From: Acorus gramineus | Lineage: Eukaryota; Streptophyta; Magnoliopsida; Acorales; Acoraceae | Assembly: GCA_030737835.1 (NCBI GenBank) | Contig: JAUJYN010000030.1 | Coordinates: 62,001-126,000, forward strand | Length of the DNA stretch: 64,000 bases | Direction of reading: 5' to 3' | Shown here: positions 35,337-46,742 of the stretch, piece after piece | Position numbering within the stretch: the stretch's first letter is position 1 | Layout of the letters: each line of letters opens with the position of its first letter | Notes under the pieces: model-generated | Database searches by the model: none | Seen by the model: only the letters and a program-made list of their open reading frames with translations | What the model was told of the DNA's origin: nothing | Program-made: the position numbers and the translations under genes

Positions 35337-38300
35337 TGTCACGCCCCAGGGCGGCCAACCGAGGGACGCGGCAAGTGTATGTATCATATCAGAAGCCTAC
35401 ACAGGAGGTCAATAATATATATCATACACAGACAACTAGAATGACACATATGCAACAAAAGGGGCTGACATGATATATACACCAAATGCGGAAGCAAAAG
35501 ACTAAATCTGTGAATAAACATTCTACAGACTCGATACTCAATCATCTGTCCTGTGAGAGCCAATATACACAAATACAACTGAACATATACAAACACGTGC
35601 CAAGCACGGAAATCAAATACATACAGTCAAGAAGGGATGCTGATAACCTCTGGCACTCGCGGAACGTGGCGCTGCTCCGCTACTGAAGAAATCCCTCGGA
35701 AAGCTCCAACTGCTGCTCCGGCTCTAGCTCAGGCTCAGTGACCACTGGGGAAAAGCATATGCGAGGGGTGAGCCACACGCTCAGTGAACAGCACAACCCA
35801 TGCATCACAGACAATATTTACCACAATTCCATTATTTATCCAATCTCCAAGACATAACAACATGATCCAGTGATTCGTACTTCGCCGAACCACCACACCC
35901 TCACCCTCACCCATCAATGGGTGACATAGGCTATTGGGACTGATAATCATCTATTCACAAATCCAGTAGGTCGCTCATCGCCAACCCACTACACCCTCAC
36001 CCTCACCCATCAATGGGTGACATAGGATTTTGGGACTGACTAGGCTGTTGGTCACCCTTGGTCCACCGATAGTCTCTCCCTCCACTCCGTAGGCCGCTTG
36101 GTCTCCACCCACAACTTCAGCACAGTCCAAAACCAAATCAGGAGGCGCCTACTGATGTGGGTCCTCCGAAGGACGGCCTTTCTAACGCTGGGGGTAGCCT
36201 CTACCGGATCCAACGCAGGGAACAGAACAGCCTATCCATACGCATATGATCCACTCGGATCCGCCGACTACATATCATCACAACTCAAATGTCATGAATT
36301 CCTCTGAATTCAACCAGGTGCATCATCAAGATGCGGGAACATGTACAAAAATCAGCAAGGCTGGAATATCATTGGGGGAAAGAAACTCGGAAGGGCGGCG
36401 TGAGTTCCCGTTATAGGATACCCCGACAACCAAACAAGGAACACGGAGTACCCTAACCCGGGTCTCACCGCTGTCCTTGCAAGGCCCCTCCCCTATAATA
36501 TCCACCAACTATGCTAATAATTATACCAATCATACAATCATTACATATAATATTATTGGGACTAGAACCTTGGGAGGGCAGCCCGAGGTCCCGATACAGG
36601 ACATCCCGACAACCAAACAAGGAACACGGAGTACCCTAACACGGGTCTCAGCGTTGACCTCGCAAGGCTCCTCCCTATAATATTATCCTAAGGCATGCGA
36701 TCTAACAGATACCAGCATTTAATTTAATAAATAAACTAGTAGGACGCATGCATAGGCCGGGGTTTCCTAGCATGAAAACCAGGGGACATGCTACATGGCT
36801 CATACGCATATCCTAAGGGTGCAAGTCCCTAACATGCAAGGACTAGGGTAGCATGCATTCTACACATAATTCACACAAGCATGGATTACATATTATTGTA
36901 GGTAATATTTATCCATGGCGCCCCAGGAGAGGTCGGTATACGCCCCAAGTGCGTACAACGCCTCTCTACTGGGTTGGATTGTCCCACTCACCAGAATCGG
37001 GGTCGTCGCGCGACCGTCCGTCTAGATCTGCAAGACAGACAATCAATATGGTGAGTTAAAATCCATACATACCACAAGAGACAACCAAAAATACACCAAA
37101 CCCATAACAAAACTCCCAACACTCGGGCAAACGTGCATACGACCCGCACGCACGTTAGCCCGAGCACTCCGACAACCACCCGCACGGCCGGCCACCACCC
37201 GCACGGCCACCCGACCGCCCGGACGCACCGCCGCGCCTCAGCCCGCGCACCCCGCACGCCTCGCGCCGCCCGCGAGCACCCCGCGCGCCCCCGCGCGCAG
37301 CGCCTCGCCTCGCGCGCACCACCGCCGCCTCACCGCTCCCCGCGCGCACCACCACGGCCTCCCCGCGCCCCGCGCGCACCGCCCGCGCGCACCCCCGCCT
37401 GCACTGCGCCCCCGCGCAGCGCCCAAGACTGCCTGCCGCACGCCCGAGTGCCCCGCGCCCCACGCGCAGCACCCGCGCGCGCCCTGCCCGCCTGGCGCCC
37501 AGCGCCCCGGGCCCTAACCCAGCACCCAGCACCCGCAGCCCAGCACCCCGGCGCTCAGCGCCCAGCACCCGGGACCGTCACCCAGCGTCCACGCGCACGC
37601 CCGCGCAGCACGCACCCAGCGCGCCTGGCAGCACGCGCTCAGCGCGCCTGCCAGCCTGCGCGCGCTGCTGCCCGCGCTGCCTGCCTGCGCGCGTCGCCGA
37701 GTGGCCCGAGCACCGCTCGCCTACCCACCCGAGTACCGTCCGCCTGGTGCCCGAGCACCCCCTGCCAGCTGCCCGAGCATGGCCTGCCCAGCCGGCCTGC
37801 CCTGCTCGCGCAGCCCGCAGTCTGCCAGCTCCGCACGCCTCCCCCTGCACCCCCCGAGCGCACGCCCGCGCGCGCACCCGCGCGCACGCGCTCGCGCGCC
37901 CAGCAAACTGGTGCACCTGCTCCTGACTACCCGGCCAGCCCCACCCAGCGCGCCCAGCATGCCTGCGCACAGCATGCCCAGCACTCGCGCCTGCTGGCCA
38001 CCATCTCCCCCCGACTGCATGCCCGCGCGCACGCACGCGCGCGCCTGCCAAACAACCCTGCCAGCCGCGCCAGCTGCTGCTGCCCTGCCCGAGACAGCCA
38101 CCACCACTGCCCAAGGCCACCTCCCACCCACTCCCGAGCACCTCCACCACCACCCACCGACCTCCGACCACCTCCACCGCCCTCCGACGGCCACCCACAG
38201 CCGCCGACCTCCACCCAACCCCAAAATCCACCTCCTAGCATACATCTATGCAAGAAAAGAGAGGAAAAGAGGCTTACCAAGGGGAGGAAGCGAAGTCCGG

Positions 38301-39179
38301 ACGCTCTCCGCGCGCCGAAACCTTGCCCAAGGCTTCCACCGCCCGGATCTCGCTCGGCCTCCGAAACAGCCCCGATCAGAGGAGAAAAGAGGGTGGATGG
38401 GAAAGCTAGGATCGCCGGAATCGGGATTTGAAGACACCGGAGCGTAGATCGGGACCCGATCTACACTTCCCGTGCTTTAGGTTTTAAGCTTTGAGGGCTC
38501 TAGGGGGCCTGAAAGTGAGAAAAAGAGAGAGGGGAGAGAGAAAATGCTCAAGGTCGGGGATGATGAACAGTAACTCGGGTTTTAGATCCCACTTATTTAT
38601 AGTGCGCGACTTAAAAACCCGGATACGCCCCGGAACTGCGAAATTTTTGTAAACGATGCCGGAATTCGATGAAATTTTCGTGAGAGGTCTAAAATGGCAC
38701 CAGGACACCAAATATGCAGTCAGATTTCCAATCAGAGTCCTCTAGCTCAGGACGATAGCTAACAGTCCAAAAATTAGCGGTTCCGATCGAAAACCCTAAA
38801 AATTTTAAAAACTGCCAGGACGCTCCAACGGTTACCAGCAGGTTAAAAGTGACACATATATAACAAAATAATCCCTCCAGCTATTCCGAAATGAGAGCTA
38901 AACATTGAACAGGGCTGCTGCCAGAATTTTTCATCCCCGGGGTATACTTGGAAAAATACCCATAACTTTTACTACATGAATCCAGTTGATCTAATTCCAC
39001 TTTTGTACGAAAGATAACTCAAAACTGAGCATCTCATAATAAAATCATATTTAAACCTCTTCATCTTGGATTTTAACAAAATTAAATCCAAATACCAAAT
39101 CGGAAATACATAACTTGTAGGAGAAAAATTATGTAGCCAAATTTTCAATCAGAACGCTCCAAATGACACAGGCATAACA
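35337..39179 (-). mobile_element. 5' LTR, 3843 bp, Tekay-like subfamily B
   Basis: Bounded by TGTCACGCCCC (35337) and GGCATAACA (39179). From 35337 to about 38300 it matches subfamily B (1-1670 and 61967-64000). From about 38600 to 39179 it resembles the starts of the A-type LTRs (for example 11338-11640). It contains a CpG-rich tract (about 37130-38120), a duplicated GAGTACCCTAACNCGGGTCTCA unit at about 36440 and 36620, and CCTCACCC blocks at about 35890 and 35995. Confidence 0.88.
38594..38601 (-). promoter_or_regulatory. TATA box of the Tekay-like LTR
   Basis: TATAAATA on the minus strand (context GCACTATAAATAAGTGG), about 580 bp from the LTR start at 39179 and upstream of the CpG-rich tract, a usual place for an LTR promoter. 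Confidence 0.6.
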
Positions 39180-39269
39180 CGTGTAATCCATTTATTGGTT
39201 GTATTCCCTGTTTCCTGTTTTACAGAAGAAACAGGTGATCCAAGCCTGTGCTCCCAATTACTAATATAC

Positions 39270-40993
39270 TATGAGTGATGATGTCCATACCCCAAGTTAT
39301 ACGCCTCACCCACAAGCCTCATGAGGTGTCATCACCTTATTGTTTGATTTGTTAACTTTTAAAAATGGGTAAAAAGAAAAAAATTAAAAATACCCCAACT
39401 TAAAATCCCTAGTCTCTCGTTCATTACCAGCCCCTCCCATTCATTTTCGGTGAGCCATAACCAACATTCAAAATCAAAACAACAGATGAAATCTAGGTCA
39501 AAAAAATCCCCAATTGTTTAGTTGAAAATCCCCTTTCGTTCCGTTTGGACAATCCGATGAGACCTTTTTTTTTCTTTGCAAACCCAAAATCTGTTTGTCA
39601 AATACCCCCCGTTTCAATATGGAGATTCTTTGCAGTTTTTTCAACATCAAATTCAAACAATAACGACGAGCATTAAGCACCTTCTGTTTTTGTTTTTCCT
39701 TACTTTAATTTTTAATTTTTTTTTTTTTTTGTGTTTTGCTTGAATCACATCTTTTTTTTATATAGATTTATGGTTTTGAAGTAATAATATAGATTCTATT
39801 TTGCCAAACAATTTTTTTTGATGAAATGTAACTTTTAATTAGGTTTCTAATGAATTCTTCAAAAGAATGTTACTCTTCTGAAATTGTGTGAAATGTAACA
39901 GTTTTATGTTACTCTGTTACATTTTGTTATATGAAAAACATGATGTCTCAGACGTTCCAGTTTTTTTTCATGATACGCAAGAATGTGACAATTTTATTTT
40001 CTTCCTTCAATAAATGTAACAAACAATTAAAGAGATGATTTATTTTTAAATTTGTGGAACCAGTGTAAGATGTGATGGTAAATGTTTCAATTTGTTACAT
40101 TTATATATGAATATAACAAAAAATAGTATATGAATTGAAACATTCATGAACTTTAATCATAAATGTCATAACAATTAGTTGTTCTAGCTTTGTTACATTT
40201 ATGTGATTATAACTGTTACAGAAATGTGATATTTTTAGTTTCTTCCTTCAATAAATGTAATAGACAATTAAAGAGATGATTTATTTTTAAATTTGTGGAA
40301 CCAATGTAAGATGTGTTGGTAAATGTTTCAATTTGTTACATTTATATATGAATGTAACAAAAAAACAGTAAATGAGTTGAAACATTCATGAACTTTAACA
40401 ATTAGTTGTTTTGGTTTTGTTACATTTATGTGATTATAACTGTTACAGAATATAATAGTGTTGCATAAATGTGAATGTAACAGTCTTATGATTGTATAAC
40501 TTTGTTGTATAAATATAACAATAACTTTTAATCTGACAGTCTTATAACTAAAAATGTGCAACAATTTAAAAAATAATAATGTATAAATGTGTTTCACTAT
40601 TATATCGTCAACAATCCAAAAAAAAAAACCCGAATATGTGACTTCCAAATCCACAAAAGCTGAAGAATCCTCTAAAAACCAAATCAGTGGTTGAAAAATC
40701 CTCCAAAACACATTTATGATATGCTGCTATGTGTTCTTTAAAAAAACAATAGTGTAAAAAAAAATGATTGATTATTATAAATGAATAACAATTTAATTGT
40801 GATTAACACAAAAAAAAAACGGCAACTAAAACTCCACTCTTTGCACGGTTTCATAAGTGAAAATCATAACCGTCTCCTTGATTATCGAGAGTAGTTACCT
40901 AAAAAAGCATGGAGGGTATAATGGGTATTAAGTATATGCCACCTCATGAGGCTTATAATGAGGCCTATAAGATGGGGCCTTAGAATCATTATT
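39270..40993. mobile_element. Putative DNA transposon with ~60-bp diverged inverted ends
   Basis: The segment near 39290-39344 (CAAGCCTCATGAGGTGTCAT) is inverted near 40933-40975 (TGCCACCTCATGAGGCTTAT), with further pairing outward (ACCCCAAGTTATACGCCTCA with TGAGGCCTATAAGATGGGG). The interior is AT-rich, has no transposase, and holds a ~235-bp tandem duplication. Target duplications were not resolved. It directly adjoins the transposon ending at 39255 and the Helitron starting at 40998. Confidence 0.5.
39986..40460. repeat. Tandem duplication, two copies of about 235 bp
   Basis: The segments starting at CTTCCTTCAA 40001 and 40242 repeat almost unchanged through GGAACCANTGTAAGATGTG and TTTGTTACATTTATGTGATT. 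The second copy is about 14 bp shorter. Rich in TGTAAC/GTTACA words. No coding signal. Confidence 0.85.
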
Positions 40994-41000
40994 GATATCT

Positions 41001-41870
41001 ATTACTTCCTTATTAAAAGAATTATGTAACCCAATATTTTCATTTGCCTTTTTATCCCTTAATCAATTGTTTAATTACTAATAATAATAGATTTATTTAA
41101 ATTTTAAAATTATTGAATGATACAATCTTATCTAATAAGATTATGATTTATTTAATTACTAATATATTATTATCAAATTTAAATAAATCATAAATATTTT
41201 AAGATATCAAAATCAGATTTAATCAAATCTTATCAGTACATTTTTATTTTAAATCATATCTATATTTCTAATTTTTTAATTATGAAATTAAATATATTCA
41301 CCATGCATATCCATTCAATTATATTTCCATAAATATGTTTTTCATAATAGAATGAAAAAATCCCTAATGTACTACAATAAATAATATAAAATGTACATAT
41401 GAATACCAATATAATATACTTTAAAATCTATCTTTTACTTACTTATTAAAATAATTTTATGACCCAATATTTTCATTTTCTTTTATATCCCTTAATCAAT
41501 TGTTTAATTACTAATAGAAATAGATTAATTTAAATTTTAAAATTATTTAATGATACAATCTTATCTAATAAGATTATGATTTGTTTAATTACTAATCTAT
41601 TATTAACAAATTTAGATAAATCTAAATTTTTTAAGATATCAATATCAGATTTAATTAAATCATATCAATACATTTTTATTTTAAATCATATCTATATATT
41701 CAAATTTTTTAATTTAAAAATTAAATATATTCACCATGTATATCCATTCAATTATATTTCCATAAATATGGTTTTTGTAATAGAATGAAAAAATCCCTAA
41801 TGTACTAAAATAAATATTATAAGATGTACATATGAATGTGAATATAATATACCTTAAAAATCTATATATA
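41001..41870. repeat. Direct repeat, two copies of about 430 bp
   Basis: Both copies share CCCTTAATCAATTGTTTAAT, GATACAATCTTATCTAATAA, CACCATG(C/T)ATATCCATTC and CCCTAATGTACTA in the same order. Each starts with a Helitron-like 5' end. Confidence 0.85.
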
Positions 41871-42139
41871 TTTCATAATAAAAATTTATGCATAATTTAA
41901 TATATTTTGTTGAGTTTATTAGGGAAAAAAAAGGATACGGAAAGATGTGAAACTATTATACTTTTTTTTCATATTTTTAAGGATTTGATTTATTCAAATA
42001 TTGAATTTCCTAATACTAAGTTGTTTGAACTCCTCTCTATCTTATCTTTTTTTATCACTAAATCTATATGTAGTCCTATATAAAGCAGTTCATCCTTGCA
42101 TCCTAAATTATTTTTGTTTTCAAACATATTATTTATTTA

Positions 42140-42440
42140 TCTAATTACTTACTTATTAAAAGAATTCTGATCTAGTATTTTTATTTCCCATTTTGTCCTT
42201 TAAACAATTGATTAATTACTAATATATATAGTTATTTAAATTCTAAAATTTTAAAATATATAATGGATAAATACATTCTAGATATATCTATTACTTACTT
42301 ATTTAAAGAATTCTGATCCAGTATTTTCATTTCCCATTTTGTCATTTAAACAATTGATTAATTACTAATATATATAGTTATTTAAATTCTAAAATTTTGA
42401 AATATATAATGGATAAATACATTCTAGATATACATGGATT
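42140..42440. repeat. Direct repeat, two copies of about 147 bp
   Basis: TTACTTACTTATT(A/T)AA begins both copies; AGAATTCTGATC(T/C)AG and TTAAACAATTGATTAATTAC follow in each, and both end near TAAATACATTCTAGATATA. Near-identity marks a recent duplication of a Helitron 5' segment. Confidence 0.88.
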
Positions 42441-44830
42441 ATAAGAATTTTTATTTCTCTTTTTATCCTTTAAACAATTGGATAATTACTAATATCTATT
42501 CCTTACTTATTAAAATGATTGTGGCCTTTAAATATACATTATTTGAATCCTATAAAAAAAATTCTTTATTTTTATTATAATATAAAAAAATATTACATTT
42601 CATAAAACTTTATTCCCATATAATTAAATGGAATGAGTTTCTTAGATTGTTCAATATTTTATAAACATTTTGTTTCTAAAATACACCTTATCAAAACAAT
42701 TTAATACTCAATAACAAAACTATTTAAATTTGAATATATGATAGATATAATAACAATTTTTAATTTTTAAATTGAAAATACAGATAAAAATGAATTATGG
42801 GAAAAAAAAACTCATAAAAATGGATGAGATACGTACTGATATGAAGTGATCCAATGTTCCTATTTATCCTTTAACAAAAAATAAAATAAAATTCAAATAT
42901 TATAAAATCATACCCATATTTAATTCAAAAGTTTAAATGGAAAACAAACTCCTCCCATACAAATCATAATCACTTGACCTAAATTCCTTAAAATTAATCA
43001 CTTTTATAAAAAAATAAAAAACCACGTCAATGATTTTAGGATATATGCTTGAATCCACTCCCGAGATTTTAGGATAAAATGCACCTAAAATAAATTATAT
43101 AAATGCCCTGCCCTCTCCCATCCACTTAATTCAATTTTTTTTAGGTCTTCATCTCCTTAAAAAAATACTTTTATTATTTATTTTTTGTATTTTATGGTTT
43201 ACGTTTGGTTACGTTTCAATCATAATTAGATTAAAAATTAAGTTTTTTATTTGTTTTTAGATGATTATTCTAAGGGATATAAATGTGTTTTTTTTTATTA
43301 CATTTGAATATTTTTGTTTCGTAAAAAGCTCTAATCATTTGTTTGGTTGAATGTTTTTATATCTGAGGAGAATTGATTATTGCATGCATGAGTTTGACAT
43401 ACATCAAGTGTAAGTTTCTTTTCAATATTTTGATTTTATTTTTATTATTTAATTAATTTTTTTTATCAAGAGCAGAGTTAATGTTCTTAGGGTTTTATTA
43501 TTTAAATAACCATTTATTAAATTTAATTATTTAAAAACTAACTTGCTTGAAGTTTAAAAGGTTCTAATCATTTTCTTGATTTATTGTTATAAGATTGAGT
43601 TCATAGCATGTTAGATTCATGTGTTATGATTGCATAAAGCATTTTATATATCCATCTCCTTCCACGTTTAAAAAAATAAATCGGGAATGTCGTACCAGAT
43701 AATATTATTCATGCATATGTAGAACTCTTTCAAACAATTTTTTATTTTCTATTTATTTCTCATCAACGAGAAATCATATATCTTATATATAAAAACAAAA
43801 ATTATACTACCATAAAGAAGACTCCCAAATACTAGAAAAATTATATCAAACTTTTAATATTTTTTTCAAACTTTGACATATCCTCCCATTATTTTATTTA
43901 ATTTGTAATTTTTATTTCATTGCAAATGTATTAATGTAAAATAATTTTTTTTTACTAATTTTTTAAAATTTTATCCATATCTTTGTTTTATCTTTTGGTA
44001 TTTTTTTTATAGTCATAATCCCTATTTTATAGTGGCATTTCTCTTACTAACTTATTAAAAGAAAACTGATCTAGCTTTTTTATTTTGATTTTCACCCTTC
44101 CATAAATTTAGTAATTACTTATATTCTATTTATTCACAATTCAAAATTTTATATAAGATTTAGATAAATCATATGTGACCCAATGTTTTTATTTTTATTT
44201 TTACCCACCTATAAATTTGATAATTATTTATACCCTATTTATTCAAAATTTAAGATTCAAATCAGATTTTTATAAATCATAAATATATTTTAAAATTTTA
44301 AAATCATATTATAAATTAAATTTTAAAATTTCATTTTTTCAAAATAATTAAATTCAAAATAATTAAATTCAAAATAATATATTTATTAAATATTTTAAAT
44401 TCAAAATAGTTATAGATAAAATTGGACCTCAAGAAACTAAAAAAAATTCTCTTTAATGATTTTTGAACTTAAATATTCCTAGTTTTTAATTCAAAATATG
44501 GACAATACACATATAGATAAAAATGGATTTTAAGAACACAAAAAATTCGTTTTAGCAATTTTGAAAGTTAAAATATTTGTTTTTTTCTTTAATTAGAAAT
44601 GTGTATAATGATAATAATAATTTCTCAACATACATTTACATAAGATGGATCTTGAGAAACTAAAAAATTTGTTTTAGTTATTTTCAAATTAAAATATTCT
44701 TTTTTTTTTAACTCAAAATACATATGGATAAAATAATTGGTTTCTAATATTTAAACTTAAAATTTGAAAAAATAATGTGTTATATGAAACAAAAAAAATG
44801 TTTTTTCTATATTAAAAAAATCATTTACTC

Positions 44831-44863
<33 letters not shown>

Positions 44864-45977
44864 TAGATATGATAATCAATTTTTTATTTAATAAATTCTA
44901 AATACATATAAAGTAGATCTTAAGAAATAAAAAATCTGTTTTAATGATTTTCAAATTCAAAATAATTTTTTTTATATCCATGTAGATAGTGATAAGGTTA
45001 TCTATATTTAAATTCAAGATATGGATAAAAATTATAATAATAAAATCTAAAAAAATAATAATATAATAAGCATTTATTTAGGATGAAAAAACACTAACAG
45101 CTCTCAAACAAAATAATCTATAAATGTCCCTATTCAATTCATTTGATTTTGCTTTAATAATATTTAGATTAAAAGATTAAGTGTTTTTTTTTGTTATTTA
45201 AAATTTTTTGTAAGGGTGATGAATGTTTTTCAGTTTTTATATTTTGATGATTTTTATTTAAAATGTTCTAATAATTCAATTTACTGAATGTTTTTGTTAT
45301 TTCAGGAGATTCGAATGTGCATATAAAAGTTCTATTCAAGAAGCATATCAAAAGAGTAAGTTGTTATTTTTTTATTTTAAATTTTAATTTTATAATCTAA
45401 TTAATGATTTTAGTAATTTTCATGAGTATAATTTATTTTCGCTCAAACTAACATTTTCAATGCATATATTAAGTATTTAAATTTTTTTTAGTAATATGAA
45501 TTGATGGAGGTTTAAATTGATATTGACTTGAAAACTCTATTATGTTTTCTTATGTTTTAGGGTATATATTTCAAAATAATCTTTTGATTTAATTGATAAT
45601 GAAATGATAAAATATTTTTTAAATACTTCTCGAATAAGATCATATTTTTATTTTTCTTTAGTGAGAACTTGATATTTCTTAAAAGATGTATACACTTTGT
45701 TTTTGAATTAAATGTATTACAAGCAAATCAATAGACACATGTAATTATCATTTTTTATTTTTTTATATAATTTTTGGAGTGTCATACCACATGCTTTGGC
45801 ACGTGCATGAAACTAGTATTATATAAAGAAAGAATACATTAGAACGGAAGACGAAAATGATTCTTTGTCTAATTTCCGCCATAGAAAATATCAATTTTTT
45901 ATTTGAAAAGTCTTCATCGCTAAAATCCCCTACCAAGAAAGTGGCTTTCGTCTTATACGAGAACTACTTGATTAAAA

Positions 45978-46290
45978 TTGGGATCGGATCCAGTCCTCAG
46001 TTTGGTCAGTACTGAACTGGACGACGTGAAAATCGAACTGCACCACCTATAAATCGATCTGCACAACCAATTATTAGGTATATATTTCACTCTCTTATTT
46101 GATCCAATCAACGATTAGAGAAAATGTGAATTCTTAAATAACATCAGTATTCAATAGGAGAGTGAAATATATACTCAACAATTAGTTATGCAGCTCAATT
46201 TATAGGTGGTGCAGTTCCATTTTCACGTCGTCCAGTTCAATACTGACTCAACTGATCGGATCCAATTCTGACTGGATCCGGTCTCATCAA
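45978..46290. mobile_element. Foldback MITE, about 313 bp
   Basis: Arms of about 120 bp (45978-46099 and 46154-46290) are inverted copies: CTGAACTGGACGACGTGAAA pairs with TTTCACGTCGTCCAGTTCAA, and TATATTTCACTCTC with GAGAGTGAAATATA. The loop is about 55 bp. No coding capacity. It lies 453 bp left of the palindrome at 46743. Confidence 0.8.
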
Positions 46291-46742
46291 AATCCCCCCT
46301 CACAATTATGTATTTGTTTTTATGCAACTTCGAATATTTAGGAAATAAGTATCTGTCCCAACAAAGTTAAACCAGTGGTTCCCAGATGTTGATGTACAGC
46401 AAATAAACATCCACTAGGCCAAGATATATTCTGTTACGTGGACCCAACATCTACACACAAATCTCACTGGGGACATTTCATTCACATTTTTCTACACAAA
46501 ATTCCATTTCATTACACTTGACTCAAAATACACGGAAGACTATATATATAATATATTAACGGAAAATTTTGGACTCAAGTCATTATCTAAAGATGCATAT
46601 GTTTTAATAAAAAAAATCTATATAGCTCTCTTTCCAATTCAATGAACCCATTTCGAAAAAGTGTGAGAACAAAATTTAATAAGATATATGTATATATTTT
46701 ACTAATTTTTTAATGATGTAAATAAGACTAGCTATATTTTTT
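46291..46742. other. AT-rich spacer between two foldback elements
   Basis: No gene, repeat or structured signal seen. Confidence 0.6.

Larger units (their letters stand above)
31898..39179 (-). mobile_element. Tekay/Del-like Ty3/Gypsy element, broken, with target duplication
   Basis: The outer limits are TGTCATGCCCC at 31898 and GGCATAACA at 39179, with exact CGTGT at 31893-31897 and 39180-39184. Parts, read on the minus strand: 5' LTR 39179-35337, primer binding site 35331-35320, leader, start of gag 35219-34671, and part of a 3' LTR 34670-31898. Most of the internal region, including pol, is absent. The two LTRs belong to different subfamilies although they sit between matching target duplications. 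Inserted in the right inverted end of the transposon 30781-39255, so younger than it. Confidence 0.85.
30781..39255. mobile_element. DNA transposon with ~200-bp inverted ends, split by a Gypsy insertion
   Basis: The left end (30781-30982) and right end (31780-31897 plus 39180-39255) are inverted copies: CACAAATCAGTCCCTC pairs with GAGGGACTGATTTGTG, and the outermost parts GAATCAGCTGTTTCT and AGAAACAGGTGATCC pair as well. Without the Tekay-like insertion (31898-39179 plus one target duplication) the element is about 1.19 kb. The interior (30983-31779) is AT-rich with no transposase, so it is non-autonomous. Long inverted ends suggest a Mutator-like origin. The flanks AATTATAAT and AATTACTAA are only a weak candidate for a 9-bp duplication. 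Confidence 0.75.
40998..45814 (+). mobile_element. Helitron-like region with stacked 5' ends and one visible 3' end
   Basis: Termini resembling plant Helitron 5' ends (TC, then TATTACTTACTTATTAAAAG) occur at 40998, 41427, 42140, 42287, 42495 and, weaker, 44040. The only convincing 3' end is at 45814: an imperfect hairpin CCACATGC/GCACGTGC, then CATGAAACTAG followed by T, matching hairpin plus CTAG with insertion before T. The interior is AT-rich and has no Rep/helicase gene, so it is non-autonomous. The blocks 41001-41431 and 41432-41870, and 42140-42286 and 42287-42440, are direct repeats. Helitrons lack target duplications, so nesting and tandem copying cannot be separated by eye. Confidence 0.6.

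Noticed and set aside
37133-38431. Open frame of 432 codons
   Set aside because: It lies in the CpG-rich LTR tract; composition forces open frames in all six directions, residues are Pro/Ala/Arg/His runs, and no frame is kept in the other LTR copies.
41576-41788. 70-codon frame in the Helitron-like region
   Set aside because: AT-rich chance frame; not kept in the neighbouring direct repeat.
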